Shown here: in pieces, positions 1 to 10,352 of the stretch
How the letters are laid out: each line of letters opens with the position of its first letter
Numbering within the stretch: the first letter of the stretch is position 1
Source: a virus
IMG/VR virus record: IMGVR_UViG_3300025671_011474
Span: 25,924 to 89,923 of that record
DNA length: 64,000 bases
Strand: one strand, 5' to 3'
Notes under the pieces: model-generated
The model's input: only the letters and a program-made list of their open reading frames with translations
Databases searched by the model: none
What the model was told of the DNA's origin: nothing
Program-made: the position numbers and the translations under genes

Positions 1-1254
1 TCTCAGATTGTGGAGAATGGATCGACTATCAAGATTAGTGGAGGTTTCTATAATCAGATATATGAAACACCAACTACAGCTGGTGGGGACGCTGGTAAAA
101 TAGCTTCCTCTATCTATGAGATCCGGATCAGTAATTCTTCTGCGGGTGTGCTGGAACTTTCCTCCATTTTGCCCGGTGGATTAAGTGTTTTGGCAGGAAC
201 TGATAGTACTTATCCTCTTCCTTCCGGATACAGCACAAATTTAAGATATGGTGAGGTTCCTATATCCATCACATCACTCAATCCGTCGGACATTGTTGTT
301 CCAGGTTCATCCCTGGCTACTGATACCTCTTTTCAATTATTCAGGCAGGCACCACCGTATGCTTCGGGTAATTCGAGTAGCCAGTATTTATATCCCAGAT
401 GGAGGAGTGTAGGTCTAGACAACGACCTCTATATCCAGCCATCCGCTTTTAATTCTTCATATGCATATACTGGGGACACGGACGGTTTACCTAGGAATGG
501 AAGCCAGCTTTTGCCCTTCGATCCCGTGGTTGCTTCAGTCCCCACAGCTTCTGGTACGAATGCTAACGTTTGGAATGGAACATATAGCGGAAGTACCGGA
601 TCATACACCCCAGCTGGCAATGGAACACTTTCGGAGTTCTGTATACATAAGAATCACCCTATTCTAAATACCGGCTCTGGAATAGATTTTGAAAATCTAG
701 TTAAACCAGATTTTAGTAACGATGTGGTAGTTTACCCGTATTTCAGGCAATCTGATTATTTCTATGTCGACACAACTCTACCAAGTAACTTTATGCAGCT
801 AGGGTATCAGGAAGTCTCTGAAGATTTTGTGACTGGCCCAACAGCTTCAGTTAGAGATGATGGTATGTACCCACAGAAATTAGGATTTACTGAGGATGAT
901 TTATATCTAATCGGGAGATACACTTGTGGTGCTTACCTCTTTCTTGGACCACCAACTGCATCTCTTATCCAGGTCGAGGGGTCAACACAACTAGCTACCA
1001 AGAATATAGCGGATTCTTCCGGTTCCATAAATGTACCTCTCATATTTCAATTTAGAGCTACGGATGCTCTTGGTAATATAGGAGGATTTAGAGCTGATGG
1101 TAACCCAACTAATATTACATACACTAAAAAAGCGGGGATAGATATACAGGTTAAAAACCAGAGTCCATTCTCATTTGACGTTGAAGTTACCGGAAAATAT
1201 AAAAATGATACCCTTTCTTCTCCAAACTTTACTTCCTCACGGATTATTGGATAA
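1..1254 (+). CDS. Virion structural protein, 5' end cut by window edge
   Basis: The reading frame is open from the first base, with a possible GTG at position 10, so the true start probably lies upstream. The visible 418 codons are rich in Ser, Thr, Gly, Asn and Tyr, with short repeated beta-strand-like segments and no catalytic motif. That composition is typical of phage tail, baseplate or fibre proteins. It is followed 20 nt later by an even larger protein of the same style, so both probably belong to one late structural operon. I do not recognise the family; a baseplate or tail-fibre-network role is inferred from composition and position next to collagen-like fibres. Confidence 0.6.
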   Translation, partial: SQIVENGSTIKISGGFYNQIYETPTTAGGDAGKIASSIYEIRISNSSAGVLELSSILPGGLSVLAGTDSTYPLPSGYSTNLRYGEVPISITSLNPSDIVVPGSSLATDTSFQLFRQAPPYASGNSSSQYLYPRWRSVGLDNDLYIQPSAFNSSYAYTGDTDGLPRNGSQLLPFDPVVASVPTASGTNANVWNGTYSGSTGSYTPAGNGTLSEFCIHKNHPILNTGSGIDFENLVKPDFSNDVVVYPYFRQSDYFYVDTTLPSNFMQLGYQEVSEDFVTGPTASVRDDGMYPQKLGFTEDDLYLIGRYTCGAYLFLGPPTASLIQVEGSTQLATKNIADSSGSINVPLIFQFRATDALGNIGGFRADGNPTNITYTKKAGIDIQVKNQSPFSFDVEVTGKYKNDTLSSPNFTSSRIIG

Positions 1255-1274
1255 GATAGGATAAAGGGAAAAAT

Positions 1275-4200
1275 ATGTCTTCACCAAAACTCTTTGACTA
1301 TAATACATCCTTCGGGGTTCTTAGAACCAATCCTCTCCTGACTGGGAATCTCAAGATCACTTTAGATTCCACCGGGGGAGTGTGGTTAAATTCATTTAAT
1401 GCTAACCCGACCCTTAGCTCCCAAAGGTTTAAGAAATATCAGGTAACTGGTAATCTTCCATACGCTAAGGATGTTTATAATTTTTTCGAGGAAGGGGCGG
1501 TTCCTAATGATATAATCTTTGAAGTTGGTAAGTTTACTGACGGTGAGAATAAAGCGGTAGATAACTTTGATCTGCAGTATGATTTCTTTTATGGATCGGG
1601 TGCTTCCACTTTAATAGATAGGAATTATACCGAGAATTTTAGATATTTCCAGCCCCTTTGGTTAAGGAAGGAGCTTCCGGAATTCTTTGTTGTCTTCAAG
1701 GTTCCTGAACCCCTCTCATATCCATACAGCACTAACCAGGAGACAATAGTTGTAGGAAAGGAATACAAGCTTGTGCAGGACCCGGATTCCCCACAGACTT
1801 TTTCCATATCATACTCGATCGATAACTTCGGTGATCCTATATCTTATGTAGCTGATGACATGTTTACTGGTGTTGATAACTACCCCACGTACTCCGTTCT
1901 TTCTGGGACTGGAAAGGTAGTTGAAATGACAGAGCTAAAATATCAGCCTGATGTTGATAATGTGGAGGAATTTTTTAACAGCAAGATTTTGCCAAATTGC
2001 TCTGTAGTAGCCACCTTTGACTTAAGGGAGGATACACTTATAGGAAGCTATATCCGTGGTATAGTGAATGATCCAGGATTTAAGTACAACCCCATAGATT
2101 TTTCCCTTGAGAATAATACGTATACCTATTATAATGGGGTATCGATTAAAGATGGAGTTTATACCAGGTCTGGTGAGTTTTACTATGATTATCTCTCCTC
2201 TCCTAATTCTATGATTCAGTCGGATTTTGAAGATTATGTAACCTCTGGGTTTTCTAGAAATGGGATCATATCACCATCACTCCTAAATTTGGAGTTTCTT
2301 TTCAATGACCAGGATTCCGATCTCTATACTATAAATAGGTATTTTGGATTTTATGTTTCCCGTAATGACCTGGGTGAATTTAGGCTGAATGGTGATTATT
2401 TTTATAGGTTCAAAGACGCTAACAATAACCTGAATCTTCCTAAGCCTTCTAGAAATAATACGGGTTACTACTATAATAATAAGCCACAGTTCCAGAGCAG
2501 TACCGGTGGGGTTAGATTATATTATGAAGGCGCCAGTGGATGGATACCGGGTTCCTATGATGTTAACGTAAATGATCCTCAGAAGTTATACTATATCACG
2601 GACAAAAGAGATAAATTTTATTCTCTAAAAAGGACAGAGAACTATATTTCTTCTAATAAAACATGGAGTAATAACACTCCCGAATATGCCAAATATGGTC
2701 CCTATTACAATGGGGATTTTGGGATAACGGGTAATACTGGTGCAAGTACTGGTAGCTTGGTTGTTTTTGATAAATCTGTGAATTTGTCTAACTTTACTGG
2801 GGCGGACGAGCTTATAGGAAATTATGCAGGAATTTTACCCAGGACTAGGGGTAAAGCTAATTCCTATGTGGAATTTCTAAAAAAACTTGATTTACCCTCC
2901 GAGGTTGTTTTTAAGATATTTTGGCCCAACGGCACATATTCAGAAGATAGCGGGAGGTATGATCTAATACGAAGCGGGAACTTTTCTGGTAGCGTTCTCG
3001 GATGGGGTAAAGGGAAGGCTTATAACTCTGGAGATTACCATTACTTCAATTGGATGGACGGGAAAAAAACCGACTTTGCAGACTCTTTTGCTGAATGTGT
3101 AAAGTCGATAGATACCTCTGTCTGGGATTGTGCAACCTCAGATAATTCGGTTGTGATTGCCTCTAAATCTTCCGGATATTCCCTAAATAGGAATTTTTCT
3201 ATAGTTCTGTACGAGGACTATGATTCATTTAATAGCTCCTATGCTGGTGTTTGGAATGGGACATCCGCTTTCTCTCTAGGTGACATAGTTTTCTATGCAG
3301 GAAAATATTATGAGGTTACGGAATCTACCGGTATACCATCAGCTACATCATCATCTCCTAATAATCCCCCTAATGTAGATTCCAACGATTGGTCTCCATA
3401 TTCGACTTTCAGTAGTGAGGGATACGTCAAAATAGGAGGCGTAGATGCTTCCGAAACTAATGGAGTTGTTTATTTCTCAGGTGGAACTGATTATCCATTA
3501 TGTCGTGTGGCCTTTAGTATAGACGACTCAGATAAGGTTAAAAAAGACTACTGGATAGAGGTAGACGAGGGAACTGGAGTTACTGGAGGAATAGGTATGA
3601 TTGAGTCAATATCAAGATACGTTGAAGATCCCATTACATCCTCGGGAACTGTAACTGGTTTTGGTGGATTCCAGGACCTATTGGTTGCTAATCTTAGTAA
3701 TCAGAAGATCAAGATAGATCTGGGTAGTGATTCTAGATTTAAGGTTTTTGATGTAGCTAAATCTTATAGCGGTGTATTTTCATTCTTTGATCTTAAGACT
3801 CTTGATTTCGATCTTTGGAGTTCTTCCTATGGACAAACACCTACCGGGGAATACCACAGATATTTTGACCTTATTCCGGGAGTCTCCGGACAGATAGTGG
3901 AGAATGCCAAATATTTGGTGATGAAAGGATCTGTTAGGGTTGATCGGGGACTGCCGTCCGAAAGGGTTTTAGGCTCAGGATCTGCTTTTATAGGTTCATC
4001 TGTTAGTATCTTTTACGACGAGGGGATAGCTATAGACGGGACTCCTTCGGTTGTAGTTCCTGCCATTTTTACCCAGGTCTTCTGGGATAATCCTAGTACT
4101 ATTTATGATGTTGGCTCCATTAAATTTGAGGAAAATCTAGATGCTTTTGATGGATTTTATGGTATTCAATCTATAGATTCGGATGAACAAGTTCCATCTG

Positions 4201-6800
4201 ATGAAAATAAGGGCGCTCTATTTGAATATGGAAAACTAGAGAGTGAGTATGAATACCTGAGAGAGAATTACACGCAGAGGAGGGCTAATAGATCTAAAAT
4301 AGTCCCGTATATCAATAAATGGGGGTATTTTGGTGGAACCGACGCTAGAGGAAATTCTTACAGATTGAACGTATCTCCAGCTTTTAGCCCCACTAATTTT
4401 TCTCCGAGTTTCGAGAGGGAAATCCCGGATCCTAAGTATCTTACCCACGAATGGATGCTACTTGAAGGTATACCTCCTGGGTATCCCGTAGATAAAATAA
4501 ATGACCAGAGGAATTATCTACCTGGTGCTGTCGATCTGGATTTAATTCAGAGTGCGGACCCAAGCGATTATCTTTATTTCTCGTCTTTCTTCACTGTGGA
4601 TAGTCTTGATTATCCATCACCCTACAATTCTGGAGATAACTTCACAAAGGAGCTTTTCACACCTTTTTTCTATAATCAGGCCACAGGATATTACGATACT
4701 GTGTTTAGAGGGGTAAAGATGTCTTTAAAAAGGAAGAGTAATGTAGCTAATCCAACTACTGATTCTGAGAAATTTATCTCCAATTACAGGGGTTTTGAGG
4801 ATTATAAATTTTCTGCAGTCCTGAGAGTAGTCGACGAGACGCCTGATACTATACAGTCTCCGGTCAGTTATGAATTCATAGAAAATACCCAGCAGAAGTC
4901 GATACTCTTTATATGCAATATTGTCGTAAATGACTATAGAGCATTTAATTTAAATGATCCCGGACCTACTGGTGCTTTTGTTGACTATACATTATTATAC
5001 AGTATGGTTGATAAAAAGAAGGATTTGCAGATAGGCGTAACCGCAGGAGTCGCCGGCGGGCTTCAACTTTATGGACTAAGTGATGTAAAACTAAGTTCAG
5101 CCTTGGATCTCTCCGTGGTATCTCCGAGCTCCGTGACGGAAACGACAAATCCCGGGTTTATCTACATAATACCAAATCAATCTTACGATACCGATCTAAG
5201 AGAGGAGATAAACCTTATCTACCCTGTGGGAGGAACTGGATCTCTTGGTTTAACCGGCCCTGGAAGTTTCGACGTTCCAGCTATTTCCAGTAAGTATCCT
5301 TGGCCGATAGGGAGATCTAAAAATCTTGTGTCTTTTGGTCCTATAGGCACCAATTATGAATTTGATATCCCTTTTGCTTTTAGCAGTCCTGCTACGGTTC
5401 CGATTGGTTCTCAAAGTACTTATCGAGGCAACCCAGTTTTCCAGATTGGTGGGGGGGTCAATAATATGGCTTATATAATGAGAAGAATCTCCCTTTCCCA
5501 AATATCGGAGAGAGTAAATTCTGAAAGTCAATACATCTCATACACAACATACTACTGGGACGAGGATACATTATCAACAAAGTCAAGATCCAATAACTTT
5601 CTTATGCGTCTCGAAAAGCCCACTTCTTTTTTAAGGAACTCCGGGCTTGCCCCGATAAAGTCCTATGCAGGTCCACAAACTTTAGGACAAACTGAACCAA
5701 CTGGATATCGTATATCTGACGGAGGCCGATCATATGCATCCGATATATTAAGATATGCTGGCTCCTATGAGCCGCTATTTGATAAAGTGATCAGGTATAA
5801 GGGAGACAAGGGTGATACGGTTACCGGATATACAGCTGCTGATCTATCTTATAGAAACTGCACATTTGCCCCAGAGAAAAAAGATTTCGGACTATTAAAG
5901 AATCTTAATTATAGCAAGGTAGATAGAGGAAGTAACATTCTGAGTGCATCTGAAGAACTCCCTAGCGGTCCTGTTTATCCCCTAATTGGACAAACCCCCA
6001 TAGATAGGAAAAACTTCTCCATATTTCTGTCCTCTTGGGACCCTGGATATTATAACCTTTATTCCAATTCCACAACTCAGACACCAGTTGCTGGCACCAG
6101 ATCTATGAGGGAAAATAAATCTTTCCTTGGATCGAAAATGATGCAGACCCCTTACTTAATAACATCTTACACCTTCATTACTTTGGAAATATCTAGGATC
6201 TCGGGATCTACTGATATACAACTCATAAATGATAATGCCAGAGCTTCGGTTTCCCAGATACAGAATATCGGTCCTTCCAATTCCAATAAAGGCGTAGGTC
6301 AGTTGGGAACTGCTTTTAGTAGTGTGGATTTACAATCTGTGGATGAAGGAATATACCCGGATGTTGAGGTTTTCTGGCAGAAGGATGATCTTAATAATAA
6401 GCTCGTGGGATCTATTAGATTGGATAGAATACTCAGAAGGTATTTGCTCAATGCGGGTATAGATAAAGTTTTCGTTGATAATATCATTTCCGAGTATGGC
6501 GTGGGTGATCCTAACAGTATCGAGGATGATATTAATGCTTACATCGATAACAATATAGCCCCGATATATCAGGGGATAACATTCGATATGTATGTTAAAA
6601 AAACAGGTACTGATTTATCCTCCACTGAGATACTATTAAGGGGTGATTTGATAAATCCGGATAGGGTAAGGTATCGCTATTATCTAAACGATAATTACCG
6701 TTTAACCAGGAGGAATTCGCTCTCGTACACATTTGAGTTACCCCTGGAGGCTGGCAGCAATTATTCAACAACATTTACATTCCAGATTGAGAAAATTTGA
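1275..6800 (+). CDS. Giant tail/baseplate structural protein (1841 aa)
   Basis: This is the longest gene in the window. The protein is rich in Tyr, Ser, Asn and Asp, with many Gly-turn segments and no recognisable enzyme motif, as expected for an extended beta-rich virion protein. It starts at an ATG preceded by an A-rich stretch (AAAAAT) rather than a Shine-Dalgarno. It lies directly upstream of two collagen-like fibre genes. In T4-like phages, proteins of this size near fibre genes are usually baseplate wedge components such as gp7/gp10 or long fibre subunits, but I cannot align it with either. The call is structural by context; the exact role is unknown. Confidence 0.6.
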   Translation: MSSPKLFDYNTSFGVLRTNPLLTGNLKITLDSTGGVWLNSFNANPTLSSQRFKKYQVTGNLPYAKDVYNFFEEGAVPNDIIFEVGKFTDGENKAVDNFDLQYDFFYGSGASTLIDRNYTENFRYFQPLWLRKELPEFFVVFKVPEPLSYPYSTNQETIVVGKEYKLVQDPDSPQTFSISYSIDNFGDPISYVADDMFTGVDNYPTYSVLSGTGKVVEMTELKYQPDVDNVEEFFNSKILPNCSVVATFDLREDTLIGSYIRGIVNDPGFKYNPIDFSLENNTYTYYNGVSIKDGVYTRSGEFYYDYLSSPNSMIQSDFEDYVTSGFSRNGIISPSLLNLEFLFNDQDSDLYTINRYFGFYVSRNDLGEFRLNGDYFYRFKDANNNLNLPKPSRNNTGYYYNNKPQFQSSTGGVRLYYEGASGWIPGSYDVNVNDPQKLYYITDKRDKFYSLKRTENYISSNKTWSNNTPEYAKYGPYYNGDFGITGNTGASTGSLVVFDKSVNLSNFTGADELIGNYAGILPRTRGKANSYVEFLKKLDLPSEVVFKIFWPNGTYSEDSGRYDLIRSGNFSGSVLGWGKGKAYNSGDYHYFNWMDGKKTDFADSFAECVKSIDTSVWDCATSDNSVVIASKSSGYSLNRNFSIVLYEDYDSFNSSYAGVWNGTSAFSLGDIVFYAGKYYEVTESTGIPSATSSSPNNPPNVDSNDWSPYSTFSSEGYVKIGGVDASETNGVVYFSGGTDYPLCRVAFSIDDSDKVKKDYWIEVDEGTGVTGGIGMIESISRYVEDPITSSGTVTGFGGFQDLLVANLSNQKIKIDLGSDSRFKVFDVAKSYSGVFSFFDLKTLDFDLWSSSYGQTPTGEYHRYFDLIPGVSGQIVENAKYLVMKGSVRVDRGLPSERVLGSGSAFIGSSVSIFYDEGIAIDGTPSVVVPAIFTQVFWDNPSTIYDVGSIKFEENLDAFDGFYGIQSIDSDEQVPSDENKGALFEYGKLESEYEYLRENYTQRRANRSKIVPYINKWGYFGGTDARGNSYRLNVSPAFSPTNFSPSFEREIPDPKYLTHEWMLLEGIPPGYPVDKINDQRNYLPGAVDLDLIQSADPSDYLYFSSFFTVDSLDYPSPYNSGDNFTKELFTPFFYNQATGYYDTVFRGVKMSLKRKSNVANPTTDSEKFISNYRGFEDYKFSAVLRVVDETPDTIQSPVSYEFIENTQQKSILFICNIVVNDYRAFNLNDPGPTGAFVDYTLLYSMVDKKKDLQIGVTAGVAGGLQLYGLSDVKLSSALDLSVVSPSSVTETTNPGFIYIIPNQSYDTDLREEINLIYPVGGTGSLGLTGPGSFDVPAISSKYPWPIGRSKNLVSFGPIGTNYEFDIPFAFSSPATVPIGSQSTYRGNPVFQIGGGVNNMAYIMRRISLSQISERVNSESQYISYTTYYWDEDTLSTKSRSNNFLMRLEKPTSFLRNSGLAPIKSYAGPQTLGQTEPTGYRISDGGRSYASDILRYAGSYEPLFDKVIRYKGDKGDTVTGYTAADLSYRNCTFAPEKKDFGLLKNLNYSKVDRGSNILSASEELPSGPVYPLIGQTPIDRKNFSIFLSSWDPGYYNLYSNSTTQTPVAGTRSMRENKSFLGSKMMQTPYLITSYTFITLEISRISGSTDIQLINDNARASVSQIQNIGPSNSNKGVGQLGTAFSSVDLQSVDEGIYPDVEVFWQKDDLNNKLVGSIRLDRILRRYLLNAGIDKVFVDNIISEYGVGDPNSIEDDINAYIDNNIAPIYQGITFDMYVKKTGTDLSSTEILLRGDLINPDRVRYRYYLNDNYRLTRRNSLSYTFELPLEAGSNYSTTFTFQIEKI

Positions 6801-6844
6801 TGACAGTTAAATTTGGAATATATAAACAAAGATAAGATTTCAAC

Positions 6845-8368
6845 ATGCCGAATTTGAATATATCGAACCTTAACCAGGGAGATTCACAGGAAGATATAAT
6901 TAGGAAGGTTAATAACAACTTCGATTCCATAGTCTCCAATGGAGGTGGACCTCAAGGTATCAGAGGTAAAACTGGTCCTCAGGGTCCTGTGGGTGCTGCT
7001 GGTCCTAAGGGAGATCCTGGGCAACAAGGAACTAGGGGAACGAAATGGTTTATTCAAAGTACTGAGCCTCTTGGTGGAGTATCAGACCCTATAATTGTCG
7101 GCGACTATTGGGCGGATCCTCTACAGGATAATAAGATTTTCCAATATAGTAGTTCTGGCTGGGTTGATACGGGGGAAACCCTAAAGGCTCAGGAATCATT
7201 TAAGCTAGTAGAGGGTATATCAGGACCAACTGGAAATAAAGATGCGATAGTTTTTAGTACGCCATTCCCCGATAAAACTACGATGGTTCTGAGCGATTCC
7301 ATATCCACAACTACCACTGCAAATCCTACTTATTCTAAGCTTCTTATTTCGACAAACGGTGCTAATGATTATCCTCTGGTTGAATTTGCTAAAACCAATG
7401 CATCCGGTATCGGAACCCCAGCAGATTATAATCGACATCCGCAATTTAGATGGTTAACACCAGTAGGAACAACATATGATTTATTATTCACGGTTCCTCA
7501 AGATTCCCTTACCCTCCAGTCAGGAGGATCCCTGGATCTCTTGAGTACCAATGGAGATCTAAACATCACGTCCGCTGGTTCCACAACTTTCACTTCGGGA
7601 TCGATTATGAAGTTTCAATCCACTAATGGTAGTATCTTCGGTGAGGCGAGCGTGTTTACTGTTAATTCCAGTAACCTCTACATAGGACTTGGTAATCTTG
7701 TAACTAATTGTCCAGTAACGGTTAATGCACCTTCTAATAATTATGTTATGGAGATAATTAACACCAGCACGGGCACCGTTGGCGGTGGCTTATTTGTTGA
7801 TGTCTATACCACTTCTACCACCTCTTACTTATTGGATCTTAAGGTTTCAGGAACAAGATACTTCGGAGTAAGAGCGGATGGAAGAATAGAGGGGAGTAAA
7901 ATGATACAGGGAACATCCACATTTACTGGAAATTCTGGTAATGCTTATGGTAGTGCCGGAGGAGGAGGAACAAATAACCAGTGGCTCATAGGTTATACCA
8001 GAGCAAACAATGGTAACTTCTTGCAGGTTGACCTCAACCCTGGTACTGGGTCTGTTGCATATCTGGTTTTTAATGCCGCCGGACTCACTGACTCTTGGGG
8101 TGATTATCTTAATCCCGATACAGCCATGCAGCTTAGAATTGTATATCCAGGTACAGGTGCTCAGAAAATAAACGGCCTTTATGTAGTTAAATCTGGGTCT
8201 GTGTCAGGGCAAAACCCAGGGGCAAGTGGTATTAATTTTGATAGCGTGGCTTTCAGCTCAGGAGCGGTCTATGTTGATCTGGTTCTTTATAGAGGTACCA
8301 CTTCTTCTGATCTGTCCATATTCTATAATAACGACCAGGGGGACGCTGGAATTATCTCTGTAACATAA
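6845..8368 (+). CDS. Collagen-like tail fibre protein, copy A
   Basis: Residues about 10-35 form a conserved head segment (GDSQEDIIRKVNNNFDSI). Next come about nine Gly-X-Y triplets around residues 38-65, rich in GPQG/GPKGDPG, that should form a collagen-like triple helix. A WFI/GDYW module follows, then a long Ser/Thr/Gly-rich beta region. The layout matches a trimeric phage fibre: attachment head, collagen stalk, beta-helical shaft and receptor-binding tip. The next gene has the same plan and clearly related segments (SGPTGNKDAIVF versus SGPAGSVEDNAVV; SKLLISTNG versus AKLLISTAN), so the two are paralogues. The C-terminal third (GGTNNQWLIGYTRANNG) is unlike copy B and may carry receptor specificity. 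Confidence 0.75.
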   Translation: MPNLNISNLNQGDSQEDIIRKVNNNFDSIVSNGGGPQGIRGKTGPQGPVGAAGPKGDPGQQGTRGTKWFIQSTEPLGGVSDPIIVGDYWADPLQDNKIFQYSSSGWVDTGETLKAQESFKLVEGISGPTGNKDAIVFSTPFPDKTTMVLSDSISTTTTANPTYSKLLISTNGANDYPLVEFAKTNASGIGTPADYNRHPQFRWLTPVGTTYDLLFTVPQDSLTLQSGGSLDLLSTNGDLNITSAGSTTFTSGSIMKFQSTNGSIFGEASVFTVNSSNLYIGLGNLVTNCPVTVNAPSNNYVMEIINTSTGTVGGGLFVDVYTTSTTSYLLDLKVSGTRYFGVRADGRIEGSKMIQGTSTFTGNSGNAYGSAGGGGTNNQWLIGYTRANNGNFLQVDLNPGTGSVAYLVFNAAGLTDSWGDYLNPDTAMQLRIVYPGTGAQKINGLYVVKSGSVSGQNPGASGINFDSVAFSSGAVYVDLVLYRGTTSSDLSIFYNNDQGDAGIISVT

Positions 8369-8386
8369 TACCTAAAAAGAAATCTG

Positions 8387-10075
8387 ATGTCTCAATTTAA
8401 TACGAAATATATCTTACCTGGAGATTCTAAAGACGTTTTGTTGTCCAAGCTAAACCAGAATTTCAATCAAGTTTATTTCAATGGAGTAGGTGAAATGGGA
8501 CCAGATGGAGCCATAGGTGCTACTGGTATTATAGGTCAAGCCGGTGAAGATGGATCCCAAGGTTCTACCGGGGATAGAGCAGCAAATTGGTACTTCTCGC
8601 CAGATCAACCATCTGCTGTCATATCACAGGCTGGTGATATCTGGATAAACCTGGGAATTACGGGAGGACAGAAGGTTTACCAATATACAACTGATTGGGT
8701 TTACACCGGAGAAACTATACAAACCACGGGTATTTTTGGTACCTTGACTGAAATATCTGGTCCCGCTGGATCTGTGGAAGATAATGCGGTAGTCATAAAT
8801 TCATCTCCGGGAGACAAATACATGGTTATTTCCGATTCGGAGGGTACCACCGGGGATATTAATCCTAATTTTGCTAAACTTCTTATTTCTACTGCTAATT
8901 CTTCATCCCCAATCTTCGGTATGGATAAGCCATTTGCTGATAGAAGTAATATAGCGGGTTTTTACTGGGCGTCATCGTCTAGTTCTGACTATTCCCTGGT
9001 ATGGAAGAATCCGAATCTTAGTAGATATGCAGGTAGCTCGGTGTCCATTGGATCAACTGGGTCTAATGTGACCGCCCAGAGCAACAATTTGCTAAATGTA
9101 AAATCTTCTGGCTCTATTGAACTTGGTGCTACTGGAACTAACTTACAGCTCTATGCATTCTCAGGAAATGTAAACATTGAATCGTCAAATCTAAGAACAA
9201 ATTCTGCAGAGTTTTCTCTGAGCTTTAGCGGAAACTCCGGACTTACTCCTGATATTGCTTTTAGTAACAGAAATCTGATACCTTTTTACGGCTCAATCTA
9301 TCAAGCCTTTAGAGGATACAATACCAACCACAGTAAGGGTATAAGTGTTAATTTATCAGGAACCCCATATAATGCTGTTGCTGACTTGACGCAAGCTTAC
9401 CTTGCTGGGACCACTGGAGGTAGAGGTATAGCAGTAGGCGGTGATGGTACCATTCCGCAGGTTGGCCATAGCAGGGAGCAGTCTTTCATGGTAAGATCCA
9501 TGGGAGACGCTTTTCAGATTGGATCCCGAACTGGAGCTTCTGGTATTACTGGTGGAACCCTAACTAGATATACCCAGCTTGTTACGAGCCCCTTCACTCA
9601 GACATTTACCCTTTCCGGTCAGTCTTACCATTATGTTTCGGTGGCTGCTAATGAAGATGTGGTAGTCATAGAACCAGCAGCAATAGCCACTTCTCCTTCT
9701 TTGATATTTGCGGATGGGAGGAAAGGTAGGTTTTACCTCAGTATAGGTAGCAGCTACTCCTGGATTAATTACACGACTGGAAAATACAGGACCATTGAAT
9801 ATCTGGTAAATGATGCCAATAGATCATTTGGTGGTATAAGGGCAATATCAGCAGGAACTCTGAATAAGGCTTATATTTCAATCCCGGACAACTACGCTGA
9901 TGGAATTAATCCGCTGAAGAAAGGCTGTAAAAGGATAAGATTGACTTTCATATCAGGAAATAATTCTTGTTTTTACGAAGCTTGGGCTGATTCCGAGAAT
10001 GTCGCTGCCGGATGGCTTCAGATTAGTGGTGCTGAGATATTTGTTCCTGGCGGCGGCGGTGGAGTGGCTATTTAA
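8387..10075 (+). CDS. Collagen-like tail fibre protein, copy B
   Basis: A paralogue of the preceding gene, separated by 18 nt. It has the same head (GDSKDVLLSKLNQNFNQV), a shorter and less regular Gly-X-Y stalk (GPDGAIGATG and following), the same W-F/GDIW module and the same KLLIST block. The C-terminal region diverges and ends with a glycine-rich tail (VPGGGGGVAI). The collagen stretch has fewer prolines than copy A. Two fibres with related anchoring parts and different tips suggest either a heteromeric fibre or alternative receptor-binding proteins. The assignment is by domain architecture; the receptor is unknown. Confidence 0.75.
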   Translation: MSQFNTKYILPGDSKDVLLSKLNQNFNQVYFNGVGEMGPDGAIGATGIIGQAGEDGSQGSTGDRAANWYFSPDQPSAVISQAGDIWINLGITGGQKVYQYTTDWVYTGETIQTTGIFGTLTEISGPAGSVEDNAVVINSSPGDKYMVISDSEGTTGDINPNFAKLLISTANSSSPIFGMDKPFADRSNIAGFYWASSSSSDYSLVWKNPNLSRYAGSSVSIGSTGSNVTAQSNNLLNVKSSGSIELGATGTNLQLYAFSGNVNIESSNLRTNSAEFSLSFSGNSGLTPDIAFSNRNLIPFYGSIYQAFRGYNTNHSKGISVNLSGTPYNAVADLTQAYLAGTTGGRGIAVGGDGTIPQVGHSREQSFMVRSMGDAFQIGSRTGASGITGGTLTRYTQLVTSPFTQTFTLSGQSYHYVSVAANEDVVVIEPAAIATSPSLIFADGRKGRFYLSIGSSYSWINYTTGKYRTIEYLVNDANRSFGGIRAISAGTLNKAYISIPDNYADGINPLKKGCKRIRLTFISGNNSCFYEAWADSENVAAGWLQISGAEIFVPGGGGGVAI

Positions 10076-10106
10076 ATTGTCGAATGTTTTTAAATTTTGG
10101 ATAAAT

Positions 10107-10352
10107 ATGATAAAAAAATTAACTAAAGTGGAGCTTAAAAAGGCACAGTCGATTAAATCTGAATTTTCGAGGGTTAGAACGGAGATAGATGTAGTCCGGG
10201 AAAGAATGGATGAACTAAACTTAAAAGCCGGAACGCTAGTTAGAGAATTGGAAGATCTGAGAGAGTCTGAAAAAGATTTTATTGAGTCACTAAATAAAAA
10301 ATATGGGGATGGGAATTTAAATCCATTTGAGATGACGTATGAAACTTTATAA
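10107..10352 (+). CDS. Small coiled-coil protein (81 aa)
   Basis: I chose the ATG at 10107 (MIKKLTKVELKKAQSIKSEF), because earlier in-frame starts would lie inside the fibre gene. The protein is almost entirely charged alpha helix with heptad-like spacing of I, V and L, and no cysteine. It therefore looks like a coiled coil. Its end overlaps the next gene by 14 nt, which implies translational coupling with the membrane-anchored coiled-coil protein downstream. A chaperone or spacer role for fibres, or a partner in the downstream membrane complex, are both possible. I do not recognise the family. Confidence 0.6.
   Translation: MIKKLTKVELKKAQSIKSEFSRVRTEIDVVRERMDELNLKAGTLVRELEDLRESEKDFIESLNKKYGDGNLNPFEMTYETL

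Noticed and set aside
9999-10106. Longer 5' extension of the small coiled-coil gene
   Set aside because: It would overlap the collagen-like fibre gene by 77 nt, and its first residues look like a shadow of that gene. The ATG at 10107 has a good A-rich context.
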